Shown piece after piece: positions 1 through 10,642 of a stretch of 64,000 bases of DNA (its first letter is position 1; every line of letters begins with the position of its first letter). The position numbers and the translations under genes are program-made. Origin of the DNA: Lineus longissimus (taxonomy: Eukaryota > Nemertea > Pilidiophora > Heteronemertea > Lineidae); the NCBI RefSeq assembly GCF_910592395.1, contig NC_088318.1:3348001-3412000 (forward strand), read 5' to 3'. The notes under the pieces are model-generated. The model did no database searches. It saw only the letters and a program-made list of their open reading frames with translations, and was not told the origin of the DNA.

Positions 1-1105
1 ACTAAGGATCATCCAGCATAGGGCTTCCATCCAAACTCCCCTTCTAGGCTTCTTCGCGCAGTCCTTACGTCTCGAAATCCAGTCGATTCAATACATTCCA
101 GCTGTATATATGCATTCAGTGTATAGGCCCTGTTGTATTGACAACCGGACGGACGGGACACAGCCGAGTTTACAGTAGTAAAGAAAGACACTTACCTTTC
201 TTCCATTGTCTTGTGCGTTGCTATGACGGTTTGGTAGGTTAATGGAGAAATCAACAGAAATATTTCACCCATCTGAGTATGTTCAAGCTCTGTACATTAT
301 TGAAGCCTTTGTACTGATATATAATGCCCAGCAGACAGCGAATCTAAAACTGGAAATTACGCATGGATTCGCCGAAACTATTCCCGGGAAATATCCATTC
401 GTCGGTTTCGAGCGCGTGGAGGTTTTCAATCGTTCCAGACGGCGGTGTCGGATGCGTCATGGGGAAAATCAATAAATGCCAGACTATAGTATATCATTTG
501 GAAAAATGTCAATGAATGATATTTTGAATGACATGGAGTGTTTGCTATGGAAAATATATCACGGTACTGGTGCACTTTGAAAAAATGTCATTGGGTCATT
601 ATTGAATACAAGACATGGAATTATTTTATGCATATACTGGTATACATCAAAATGTCTTTCACTGTTAATAAAGACCACACTATCCGGTATTCAAGAGCGA
701 GAAGACCCAGGTTTTTTTTTTTTAAGATTCTTATCCGAACATTATTTCTCAAAGTCGGGTAGGGCAATTTTTACTTTTTATTTTGGCTGGCATCCTCGAT
801 GTCCACCAAATGTGTATTTTATTGATTCTACACTGAATCAAGGGTCAATTAGTTTGAACTCCTTGCCTATGCGTACCGGGCGGGTTAGGTTCGATCCGCT
901 ACTTTTGCTTGGGACGAATAATTATTGGTCTAGTGGCCGGTCCACTGCGTCAGGAGTGTAGGGTCAAGTGCTGCTTGAAAATAACGAGATCAGAAGTAAA
1001 AACTGTATATTTACGATGAGGATGTGGTAAGCTGGTATGGAATTAAAACATTGTAACAGAGCGGTAGATGTGAGAGAGGTCAATTCACGGAGATCCCGGA
1101 AAGGG

Positions 1106-1221
1106 CCGAAAGGTAAGAATCTACTTTTTTGTATTTCAAAAAGTTCGCCCCGTTTACATCATGAATGTATGCTCTACACACGATGTATGATTTACGGGGG
1201 GCGAACTTTCCTACCTTTCGG
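1106..1221. repeat. Imperfect hairpin / inverted repeat
   Basis: The left arm starts CCGAAAGGTAAG and contains AAGTTCGCCCCGTTTACATC. The right arm (about 1181-1221) is its reverse complement with small changes (TTTACGGGGGGCGAACTTTC, then CCTACCTTTCGG). The loop is about 10 bases and the left arm carries an extra insert of about 17 bases. It is probably a folded-back mobile element remnant. Confidence 0.55.
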
Positions 1222-1401
1222 TCTCTTCAAGAACTCAGTAGATTTCTTGCTCCCTCTTCCCAACTAATTTCCTCAGGATGGGCCATTCAGGCGTGGTCTA
1301 TCCTGAGCATCGCAGCTTGCAGACTATCCGTCGTTGAGGCCAGTCCACTGCGTCCGGAGTTTATATGTACCTGTGCAACAAGCAGGCAAGCCCCAACATG
1401 G

Positions 1402-1489
1402 TACAGACGCAGTGGACCAGCCTCGTCCTGTCGCCCGGTATTAAGGAGATCCAATTAGGATGACGCAATGGACTGCCCCCGGGAGTCTA
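1402..1489. mobile_element. 86-bp terminal-inverted-repeat element, copy 1
   Basis: It carries the family core: GACGCAGTGGACC, then CTCGTCC, then GGAGATCCAATTA, and ends CAATGGACTG followed by GGGAGTCTA. The left TACACTCC end is degraded. Half-copies with only the GTCCACTGCGTC end lie at about 939-960 and 1341-1363. Confidence 0.6.
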
Positions 1490-1785
1490 CAACATTGCTG
1501 CAACATCATAAAATGTAAGAACAGCTTTTCATAATTATTTATTTCCATGATTAAAATTAAGAGCAGACTTATGGGTATACGTGAACGTTTTACAAATACT
1601 TTTTTCTACATCCATTAGAAGCTACAAAGTACACTCATTCGCACTGGTTACAAAATATATACGCCGACACGACGGACAAAATAACCATGAAATATGCAAA
1701 CACTGTTTTCAGAATGTTTTGAAATATTTTCAGGGTCATCATTTATCATGCGCGATCCAGCATGCCTGCGCTTTACTATAAACCA

Positions 1786-1975
1786 CTAAAATTTCGCGGG
1801 CGTTTTAGTTTCGCGTATTTTGCGAATGACTTTTCGCGAAAATAAAAATCGCAAAAAGTATTTTCTGATTGGAAATTTGAAAGAAAGCCGTCAATCCATT
1901 AAAGTAAAAATCGTGAATTTTAAATTATTTTTCGAGAATTTTCGCAAATCGCAAAAATATGAGTGGCGCAAAAAT
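1786..1975. repeat. A+T-rich block with repeated TTCGCGAAAA words
   Basis: It contains many related words (AATTTCGCGG, TTTCGCGTATTTTGCG, TTTTCGCGAAAATAAAAATCGC, TTCGCAAATCGCAAAAAT) in both orientations. This is typical of short palindromic repeats in invertebrate intergenic DNA. No coding potential was recognised. Confidence 0.4.
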
Positions 1976-2563
1976 TAGACGGTTTACAGTTCGGGTAACC
2001 CTGTTTTCGTTAGAAACTCTATGTTATGCCGATACACTTTTCGATCTACACAGTAAGTCCATACAACTACATAACATGCATATATCAATTCTCAAGAGAT
2101 TGCGCAAGATACAGATATTCGACCACAATGAAACATCAAAAGCTAAAATTTAAGTAAACCCCATCGAAAAGTCCAATATCCACCTTCATCACAGCAGGCA
2201 GACCTGATCTTGGAGCCTTGTGTGTCAAGATGAGCGAACCCCATTGTCAAAATCTTACATTCCACATATTGGGGTGTTATTACAGTTATAACTACATATA
2301 CCAGTTTTACCACTCTAGTCTAAGCTACAAATCGAGTCAGGCCAAGATCCGAACAGCGAGTTGTTGTCGTGACTCCTGTCCAAATCGTCGTGTCCGCCGT
2401 TGCGAGCTCCTTGATTTAGCTGCGTCATTACTAAAACTACGTTTACGCATTGATTGACCCGTCTCATGTATCCATTAATGCAGAATGCAGTTAAAAATCT
2501 GCTAGTGTTTCTTATTCTCGTGCGATTTGAATCTGTCAGCGAAACTGATTAAAGTAGCCAGTC

Positions 2564-2787
2564 CTACATGTATCTAAAGTCCCTTCCGGCACCACCACCA
2601 CCACGACCACGACCGCGACCTCTTCCTCGACCCTGGCCGAATCCGTACTGCCGTACATCAGCCAGCAGCTGCCTTTCGGCCTCCAGTTTTCTCTCCTCCT
2701 CCTCTAGGTCAGCAGGTTCACCTCTGTCACACTTGTCACAATGGAGACGGGCGGGATCTTCACTTGCAGCGACGCGAACAAAATGAC
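2564..2787 (-). CDS. ZNFX1: ZNFX1 gene A, last coding exon (end of RZ-type finger, RG-rich tail)
   Basis: The acceptor TTTATTTTCAG lies just upstream (minus strand, 2788-2798). The 224-nt exon completes a Gly codon and continues HFVRVAASEDPAR, then HCDKC. The resulting pattern C-x3-GH...H-C-x2-C fits the RZ-type zinc finger that ends ZNFX1 proteins. After a glutamate-rich helix the protein ends in a (GR)n/GGGG tail, then DFRYM and stop. Total CDS length is divisible by three. A gene model without this exon would lose the finger. Confidence 0.8.
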
Positions 2788-5700
2788 CTGAAAATAAACC
2801 AATAAAGTTAAGAAATAAGCACTGCACTTGTTCCGAAGGCCTGCAGGGAGTTATTTTACAGTCATCATCGACTCCTTTGTACTATAGTTTTCAAGCCTAT
2901 ACTGTACATATTGCAACTGGCAAAGTGACATTATCAAACCATTGCTAAGTTTATTTTTAATAGGCTCATGGACGATTCTATCATCGTAGGTTTTGGTATT
3001 TCTAATATGATGTATCCGCCAAAACAACGAATGGACCGGATACAGTATCCGAAATAATGTAATGATGGTAAACATATCTTCCTTATCCTTTCCCAATTCA
3101 ATTGCAGTGGTTGATAAAAGAAAATTAATAACTACTCACCCTGACTACAGCAATACCATTTCATCTCTGGCTCTGGTCTCTCTCTTTCTTCATCCATCAT
3201 TTCCCTTCCTATCGCCAACATGGAGCTCTGAGCTGACATCGCGCTTGAGAGTGTCCCTCTATCGTATCTATCACACAGTAATTTCACCTTTTCGTCATCA
3301 GTCTTTCCTTTCAAATCCATGAACCACTGCAATGGAGTTGGACATAGACAATCCCCAGTCCTAGTTGAAGGACGCATAAATCCGCACCCCGAAGAAGAGG
3401 GACAACATAGATAACAGCGGCCTGTAGATATCTTGTGACACAGATAATTGATGGAGCACTTCGCAATTACGTATGCCAAGGCGCATCTTTTGCTATCGCC
3501 ATCTTTTTTCCATTCCATCAGTGTTTCTAACTCGCTACGGAAGTCGGCTTCTTTTGCATCAGGGCTCGTCATTGTCGAAAACCGGTTTTCAATTACCCTG
3601 GTAAGTTCGTCCAGAGAAGTCGACAATTGTTTCTTATGTCTCTTATCAACTTCACCTCTTTCGGTCATCTTGATATTTTCTTGGGAGATGACGTACAAAT
3701 ATTCTCGAATGGGAGTGCCATATCTTGGGCAATATAGCACTGGCTTCCTGCACTTCTGCAGTGGACATCGCTTCACGGTTATTTCTCTAAAGTTTCCAGT
3801 GTCATTATGAGTTTTCATCAGTTCGTCCATTTCTGACACTGATACTGTATGTCCGCATGGATTAAGACAGACGCATCGGGTGTTTTTTTTGGCGAAGCGA
3901 CCAAAGAGTCGTGACCGGCATTTTGCACATGCCGGTGGGCAGGGCTCACCACAAAGGCCAAGACAGGGATGGTTGCAGAGTAGTCTCTTTGGACACGGTT
4001 CATCGCATGGTGGACGATCACATCTCTGGAAGCAGCTCTTGGTACATTGGAAGTGGGGGCACTTCCACATGCAAGCTAGTCTGCATTGCCCATAGATCCG
4101 TGGGGTGCAGCATTTTTCTTTCTGATACTTTCTGTGGGCACAGCGAAACTCACATTTCACTGGGCAAGGACCACAGGAGTCCCCACAATGGTTTCTGCAC
4201 ATATGAGTACACACCAACCGCCGCTGGCAGCTCTTTGTGCACTTCTGGTGCACGATTTTGCAGGATCCACATGTGCCTTGACAAATATGCCCACAGGATT
4301 CTAGCTTGGCATCACAAGATGTATTGCAGAATACCTTCTCTACATCTTCATGGCAAGCCACCTTCTTTTTATGTCCACAGGGCAGTTCTTTCCTGATCTT
4401 TACCTTGCACTGGTATGTTCCTCCAGTAGCGACATGGCATGCCAGAGATGCCGCATGACCGCACTTTAAGTTGACATTGACCTGTTCTTTGCAGTCTTTT
4501 GGTAGATTTCTGTCTCGACATTTAGTTTCTGTTTTGTGACCGCAGGGCAAGGTTTGCTTGACAACCACTTCACAATCTATTTGCAGTTGTCGTTGGTGGA
4601 ATGGATCCTGTCTTATGCTGTCCTTCTCGCTACACTCTACCATTACTTCATGGCCACACTCTAAGGTCATCGACACCGGCTCCTTACAACCACTTTCACA
4701 AAGCTCAAAGCATAGGTTCTTGCATTGATGGCCACACCTTAGAGGTTTCTGACAAGGCTTTTTGCATAGCAAATAAAATCTGTCATGACATTGGGTTTCA
4801 TTCGTATGACCGCAAGCGCCTTCGACTTTAACAGTGACAAGACATTCAAATGTGCATGGGTCACTGCATTTCTCGACACAATAGTGACCACATGCAAGCA
4901 CCTTCTCACAAGGCATTGCGCAAGGTAACTCCTCCTTGTGACACTTCGTGTTGTACTGGTGACCGCATCCTCGCTTCTTCACCGTTATTTCCTGGCTGCA
5001 TGGAGTGCATTTTTCGAAACACTTCATTGGACAAACCTTGTGACCTTTGGTACATGGTTTCTCACAGATTTTCTGGCATATGTATTCCTTATGCATGAGG
5101 TCAAACGGATGGCATAGAAGGGCACATGCATGCCCACATTCAAGTCGAAACTCACAAGGCTTCTGGCATCCTCCACTTCGAACATTCTTGAAGTCTTCCT
5201 CCTTAGCGACGTGTGTCTCAGTATTGTGATTGGCGCAGACCATGCTGAGGTGATCGCTTATCATCTTAGTTTCCTTGACGTCCTTCACAATTCCCTTCCA
5301 TATGTCACTTCGCTTGGCATACATGGTAAAGTTACCGATGCAATAAAAACCCATTTTGGCTCTGGAAAGACTGACACACACTCTATTAGAAGCCTTAAGG
5401 AAACCTATTTTCCCCAACTCGTTGCTTCTCACATATGAAATGATAATGATATCATTCTCTTCCCCTTGGAAGTTGTCAACAGGGACCACACGAATTGCCC
5501 TTAACTCTTCTTGGTTTCGCATCCGCCGCCGTATCTGGAACATCTGGCCAGAATAAGTTGTCAGAACTGTGATCTGATCAGGTTTGTATTCTTGCTTCAG
5601 CAAATAGTCACAAAGGCCAACCACAAGAGCGGCCTCGTGGTCATTCGTATGACTTCTTGTATCTTCCTCGCCGTCTTCGTCAACAGCATGGTTTAGAAAT

Positions 5701-8700
5701 ATTACGTCACTTTTCATACCTCGGATGTGGTCATAATGCTTGACAACCTCGTGGTCTTTCAGTTCCTTGTAGATGTGAGGTACAAGGAATTGTGATATCT
5801 CTGGCCTCATGCGATGCTGGAACTCCAATGTCGACACAGGAAGATTGTTCCGAACCATACGTTCAAACAAGGATATGTCAAGATTGTATTCCCTCGCAAG
5901 TTTGTACATGGTTGGATTGGGACGGAGCTGCTTGTGGTCACCTATCAGGATAAGGTGTTCACAGTTCTCTGTAAGAGCGGTCACAATGTGAGCCTCGAGG
6001 ACCTCCGCAGCCTCTTCGACGATCACAATCTTTGGACACACCCTTTGGATCAAGTCATGGTACTTCGCTGCCCCAGTTGTTGTGACACCAATGATCTCTG
6101 ACGAACTGATGACGTCAAAATCAACCTCTTTGTTGATTTCGTCAAGCTCTTTGTACTTCGCCTTCAGTTCCTGTAGAATCTGCTGGATTTGCATATCTTG
6201 ACTCTCAAGGAAAGACGAGCACCAATGAAGATAGAGACCCTGTCTGACTTTAAGAGGAAGTTCCCAAAGGTTCCCTAACATGTCTGCTTCTTCGGCATCC
6301 ATAGGTGTTTCGTTCTGCAGCATCTGACGCACCACATCTGGGAGGAACCAATCCTCACTTTTCTCAACTCCTTCGCGAGTCGTTTTACTTTTCTTCTGCA
6401 AAGCCAACCAATCTTCTTCCTCGATTTCCCTCTCCGACTGAAGCTGTTTGACATCTTCCTCTACCAGTGCGAGATCATCAATGAGAAGCTGGTCCTGATC
6501 GCTGTAGTCCTCCACCCTTCTTTCATCTAGATTACGCGGATGGACTTCACCTCCTTCTCCACTACTTGTGGTTTCTAGACCTTGGTTTCGGACTTCTATT
6601 TTTTCAAGAAGTGGCCAGAACTTCTTTTGACCAATGCCGTGCCAACCTCCGCCCGCCAACCAGACGACTATTGAGTATACAAGGTGTACACCCGGCTGCC
6701 GCAGACTTTCTATTTGTGACCATGGTGCAGTGTTAACGACGTTGCGAAGGCCAAGGTCATAATGCTTATCATTGAATGACTTCATGTGTTGTCTAAGTGC
6801 TATGTCCAATTCAGCAATATCAGTTCTAATAGAGTCCATCGCTGTCCAACTGGCACGGTCTGTGTGGCGGCGGTTCCTTAAAGTGTACTTTTCCAGACGA
6901 GTACTTTTACTCCGGCCTCCCACCCTTACAATGCTAGGAGTTGTGGTCTTCAGGTCAAGGATCCCCTCTAGAAACTGGTCCAAAGCATGATTTGTGTAAC
7001 ACATGATCATGATTTGTTCGAGAGGTTCCTCTTTTTCATCTGGTCTTTGTTGTATCTCGAAATCTGGCTTCTCCGTCTTCCAATTGTCTCTATTTGAAAG
7101 GAGTAGTTCAACCACCCTCAATCCTATGAAGGTCTTCCCTGTACCAGGCGGTCCTTGAATGACAGACAGCTCGTGAGTAAGCGCATTTTGCAAAGCAGAT
7201 AACTGGGACTTGTCGAGGTCCAGTACTTCGAGCCTTTTCCATTGTTCTGGGTCCAGGACATTGATCTGGAGCTCTACACGGCCATAATTTCCAACCACTT
7301 CTTCTTCAGAGCTTTCCGAATTGTCAGAGTCTTCTTGATCATTTGGGAGCAATTTCCTGAAGTACATGTCCGGATGATGTGTAAGGTAAGATGGAGGTTC
7401 GACGTCAGCCTGATCACCAAGGAAGTATCTCTCAAATGGCATTGCCCCACCCTTATTCACATCATTCCCAAGCTCCTGCAGCCTGAGAAGAACGTGTTTA
7501 TATGACTCTAAGTAGGAAGTCGCTTCGATCATGGCCCATTCCCGCTTCTCACCAATCATGGTCAGCAAACCTGACTCAAGAAGGAGAACGACCTCTCCCT
7601 TCACCAACTGCTCGCTCAATCTTTCCTCGACTGTGGCGCAGATGATAGACTCGAAATGATCGGGAGAAAGGCACACTAAGTTCCCTGGTAGCAACCTCTT
7701 GCTATTCTCCCAACGGACTCGTTTCAGTTGTGAGACATCAAACTTGACGCGGCAGGCAAGACCACGCGACTTTGATTCCACTCGAAGCAATTTTACATCA
7801 CTGTAGCAGTAACCATCATCCAACCTAGAGACATCTTTCCCCATTTCCTTGAATTCTCGGTACTGTTTGATCCCAGCTCGCAGTGGCCCGATCAGGTCCT
7901 CTCGCAGCAGACAAAACTGGGTGTCCAAGTAGTGGAATGCACTCTTGTATTTCCCTTTGACGATGTTTGCCTTCAAGTCTGGCGGTTCACTCCCCGGACC
8001 AACATCTTCTACGTTTGGTAGGATCGCCTTGGTGATGAAGTTATCAGTGATCTTGGTGAGCTTGTCATCTTCTAAGTCTTCGCCTCGGTTGATCTTCTCG
8101 GTGATTGCATCGTGAAGATGTTTGATGACCTCCAGCTGTTCATTCAGGGCAACACCAGATGACATAGCTCTCTTACGGAACACCATTTGTATCCTTGGGA
8201 TCATCATTGTCACAACTCCATGGAAAGTTGTTGGGAAATTATTCAGCAAGTACCGAAATATAATCATCATATGTTCAATAGCTTCGTGCGGCTCCACGTC
8301 GGATCGCTGCAGATATCCAGCAACCTGGTCGAGGAAGAAATGTGACTTTGCAAGGATGGACATGACCTTCTGAATATTCACAGCCAATGTTGTTGACTGA
8401 CACATGCGGGCAAAGATCCGTAGCAATCTCTCAACTCGCTCCGGCTTTGCACTACGCGACGCTAAGGATGCTTCGAATTTCTCCATGTTCTTCGATAAGA
8501 AGAAGACGTTGTCGTGGGCGCTTCTCTCCTCCATTATTTCTAGTTCCCTGTTGGAGAAAACGGCAATCTCTCCGTCCACTTGCTGTCTGCTTCCTGCCCC
8601 GCCTCTCCCGCCCCGCTGCCCTCTCCCACGGAAGCCACCACGTCCTCTGCCGCCACCTCGTCCTCGCCCGTCATGACTCAGTTGGTCATCATCTACATGC

Positions 8701-8750
8701 TGGCCCCTACTATCTAAGTCACTAACCTTCTCATCTGTAGCCTCTGCCAT
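2564..8750 (-). CDS. ZNFX1: ZNFX1-like SF1 helicase with NFX1-type zinc fingers (gene A)
   Basis: Two coding exons, 8750-3140 and 2787-2564, total 5,835 nt and 1,944 aa (human ZNFX1 is about 1,918 aa). Seen: an Arg-Gly-rich N-terminus (about residues 28-53); the conserved ZNFX1 N-terminal helical region with CLLREDL (about 60-440); an acidic linker before the helicase; Walker A GPPGTGKT at about 533-540; a long charged insert; the Walker B region IVIVEEAAEV at about 905-915; LIGDHKQLRP; motifs VDNFQGEEND and SLSRAK (about 1080-1130); a Cys/His-rich block of NFX1-type fingers (about 1195-1635); a C-terminal RZ-like finger completed across the intron; and a final Gly-Arg-rich tail. Known family roles: interferon-induced dsRNA sensing in vertebrates and small-RNA inheritance in C. 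elegans. ATG context is good. It is head-to-head with gene B. A role in antiviral RNA sensing is inferred from the family. Confidence 0.93.
3140..8750 (-). CDS. ZNFX1: ZNFX1 gene A, coding exon 1 (main exon)
   Basis: This exon has 5,611 nt of uninterrupted coding sequence from the ATG at 8750-8748. Without splicing the frame would stop at 3134-3132, a few codons after KWYCCSQG. The donor GTGAGT is at 3139-3134 and leaves phase 1. Splicing therefore replaces the premature stop with the finger completed by exon 2. Confidence 0.85.
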
Positions 8751-9055
8751 TGCCCATTCGTTCTTGCCTATACCTTTCGAGCGATTAGATCAAACAGGTC
8801 TGCAACAACTGGATTCATCTGAAATAAAGAGTACAGTCATGCTTTAACAGAGGCATAGGCTGGTCGGGGGGGGGGGGGGGGGGTATACTACTGAACTTCC
8901 AGCGCTATATCTGATATACGTCTATGTGTCAATGTTCACCAGGTTGACAGCCTACTTCACAGTGGCAAAAAAATGTTCTGTTTACTTGTAGCACAGACAA
9001 TATTAATATGCACTAACGCCTTTACATCAACCGAATGGAGTAAATCGCTACTTAC
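8751..9055 (-). other. 5' UTR and probable 5' UTR intron of ZNFX1 gene A
   Basis: On the minus strand, CTTTATTTCAG ends at 8821, giving an acceptor. A donor-like GTAAGT starts at 9055, giving a putative 235-nt intron that contains an 18-G run (8866-8883). The leader exon 8820-8751 opens with an upstream ORF (MNPVVADLFDLIARKV, stop) and has a second out-of-frame ATG shortly before the main start. Splice sites are predicted by eye. Confidence 0.45.
8866..8883. repeat. Poly-G tract (18 G)
   Basis: An uninterrupted run of 18 G on the plus strand (poly-C in the predicted 5' UTR intron of gene A). Length is prone to sequencing error. Confidence 0.8.
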
Positions 9056-9152
9056 CTACGGTTTTCCAGCATGATTCCAGTCCATCAGACCATATCAAGG
9101 TGTCCAGAAAACGAGGTTGGCTTCTGGGTGAATGTTTGCGTTTCTAGCCAGG

Positions 9153-9860
9153 CATATACTAACAAAGGATACGATTCGGTGAAACCGCTATAACAAGTTC
9201 GCGGTATTGATTCCAATAGAACTATTCGAGATTCGACGAAACCGATACTTGGAAATCCACTTCTTATGTATGGTAATGGATATGTGGCTCAGTCACTTAA
9301 CCAATGCCACAGTTCAGTTATAATCCATCGAAATTCGCTGAAACTTGGCATTTATTGTATTTGTACATCAGTCTACAGAACGGCTGCATTGAAATTCAGT
9401 GGACCCTACCTATTCACATTTAATTCAAATTCAAATTTTCAAATTTCTGAAGGAACGGAATCGCCCTTTAAAACAATCAGCAGTAGTGAACGATTGCGAT
9501 TAAATAGAATAGGTCGAATGGGTTTTCCCGCACTCGGTTCCGCCGAAACCATTCAAGAGACAGGTGGTGTATTGTGATGACGTCAGAACCAATGACTTAT
9601 ACGCACTGAAGACACATAGGCCTACGGGCCTCCTCTCTCTACAGTCCTCTATATCTAGGACTATATCTTAGACTCCCTGGGCAGTCCATTGCATCATCCT
9701 AATTGGATATCCTTATGGTGAGGGACGCGGCTGGTCCACTGCGTCCGGAGTGTACAGTCAGCAGACAAGTTGTTGGCAGAGGGCCTACACACGCTATTTT
9801 GTGACGTCGTTGGGACTTAAAGAATCATTTCAGGTTTCGGCGAAACGACAGTTGTATACG
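9153..9860. promoter_or_regulatory. Probable bidirectional promoter of the two ZNFX1 genes, with five GAS-like palindromes
   Basis: Seen: TTCGGTGAA (9175-9183), TTCGACGAA (9232-9240), TTCGCTGAA (9334-9342), TTCCGCCGAA (9538-9547) and TTCGGCGAA (9836-9844). All five extend to GAAAC. A TATATG-like word for the minus gene lies at 9153-9158 (minus strand), 16 bp from the first site. A TATACG word for the plus gene lies at 9855-9860, 10 bp from the last site. TTC-N2-4-GAA is the known STAT (GAS) consensus. Shared STAT-type induction of the two genes is inferred. Promoter position is not proven. Confidence 0.5.
9669..9754. mobile_element. 86-bp terminal-inverted-repeat element, copy 2, inside the ZNFX1 promoter region
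   Basis: It starts TAGACTCCCTGGGCAGTCCA and ends GTCCACTGCGTCC followed by GGAGTGTA. It is exactly 86 bp, the same length as the copies at 19504 and 19865. It sits between the fourth and fifth GAS-like sites. Confidence 0.65.
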
Positions 9861-9884
9861 AGCTCATTACTTGTAGCAATTCAA

Positions 9885-10579
9885 CCAAGGAGGTAATTCA
9901 GCAATTGCTTCGAGACCCATGCCGATCTACCGTCGATGTGCGTATATCCATCCTTCAAGGAGGAGACTTTAGGATTGACATTCACTGCCGGTAAGTCGGT
10001 ATGTCGAGTCCTAGGTCGAGACCAGCGGTGTTTTTCTCAAAAATGTTTTCTCAAGAACGCTAAAAGAAAGAATGAAAGAAAGATAGAAAAATACCACTTC
10101 CCGAAGAAGATTCAGAGATATTGATATTGCCATTGAAATGAACGATTGGCAATAATGTTATCTTGTTCTCGTGTTTTCACTGTAATTAATTGATGTGCAG
10201 CTTATAGCTCAGATGCGCCTTTTTTCTTTTTGTTTTGACCAACTGTAAGCCTATACATCCCAGTTATATTTATACCTACTAACTTGTGCAAGTCCTCATT
10301 GTTTCGGCACATTACCCTTTGCCAAGTTCTACATCAGTCTGCTGAACTGGGCTGTAAGTCTGCCATTATCAGTGATGGACCCCCACCCCCTACCCACCAC
10401 AGCCACCACCACCACCACCAGCCCCCACCCCCTCCGCCCCGATTAACAGATAAGGTTAAGGGCTAGTACAATATTGCAACCCTAGTCATATTCAAAATAT
10501 GGTTGATCAGATCGCAGCGGACCCGGTGCTGTATTCGCTGATATAAGTTGATCTGGCACGCGTTCCTTTTCTATTTCAG
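9885..10579 (+). other. Probable 5' UTR exon and intron of ZNFX1 gene B
   Basis: A donor-like GTAAGT starts at 9991 and an acceptor TTTTCTATTTCAG ends at 10579, giving a putative 589-nt leader intron. The exon before it has two short upstream ATGs. The leader 10580-10642 has one more short uORF before the main ATG. The intron holds a CCA/CCCCA-rich tract (about 10380-10440). The exon start is estimated from a TATA-like word. Confidence 0.4.
10380..10440. repeat. CCA/CCCCA-rich low-complexity tract
   Basis: Degenerate CCACCACCA and CCCCC-rich sequence in the predicted leader intron of gene B. It is simple sequence. Confidence 0.7.
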
Positions 10580-10642
10580 AAAAAAGGCACCAAATGCAAC
10601 CAAACTGACCACCCTGGCAGCGATCACGTCTCGACCTGAAGG

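Larger units (their letters stand above)
1..2563. other. Non-coding stretch left of ZNFX1 gene A
   Basis: No ORF here resembles a known protein. The stretch holds a hairpin (1106-1221), copies or fragments of the 86-bp inverted-repeat element (ends near 960 and 1363; a fuller copy at 1402-1489), and an A+T-rich block with many CGCGAAAA/TTCGCG words (about 1786-1975) that looks like a palindromic MITE-type repeat. A splice-donor-like GTAAGT on the minus strand near 190-197 follows a short ATG segment, so the first exon of a leftward gene is possible but unproven. Confidence 0.5.

Noticed and set aside
198-240. First exon of a minus-strand gene leaving the window at the left
   Set aside because: There is only an ATG, two or three codons and a GTAAGT. 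Too little to support a gene; recorded only as a possibility.
10098-10105. TTCCCGAA as a sixth GAS-like site
   Set aside because: The spacer is only two bases and it lacks the GAAAC extension shared by the other five; it fits a heat-shock-type half-site pair equally well.
9936-10124. 62-codon plus-strand ORF as an N-terminal coding exon of ZNFX1 gene B
   Set aside because: Joining the predicted donor (9990) to the acceptor (10579) brings a stop within a few codons, before the main ATG, so it is at most a uORF.
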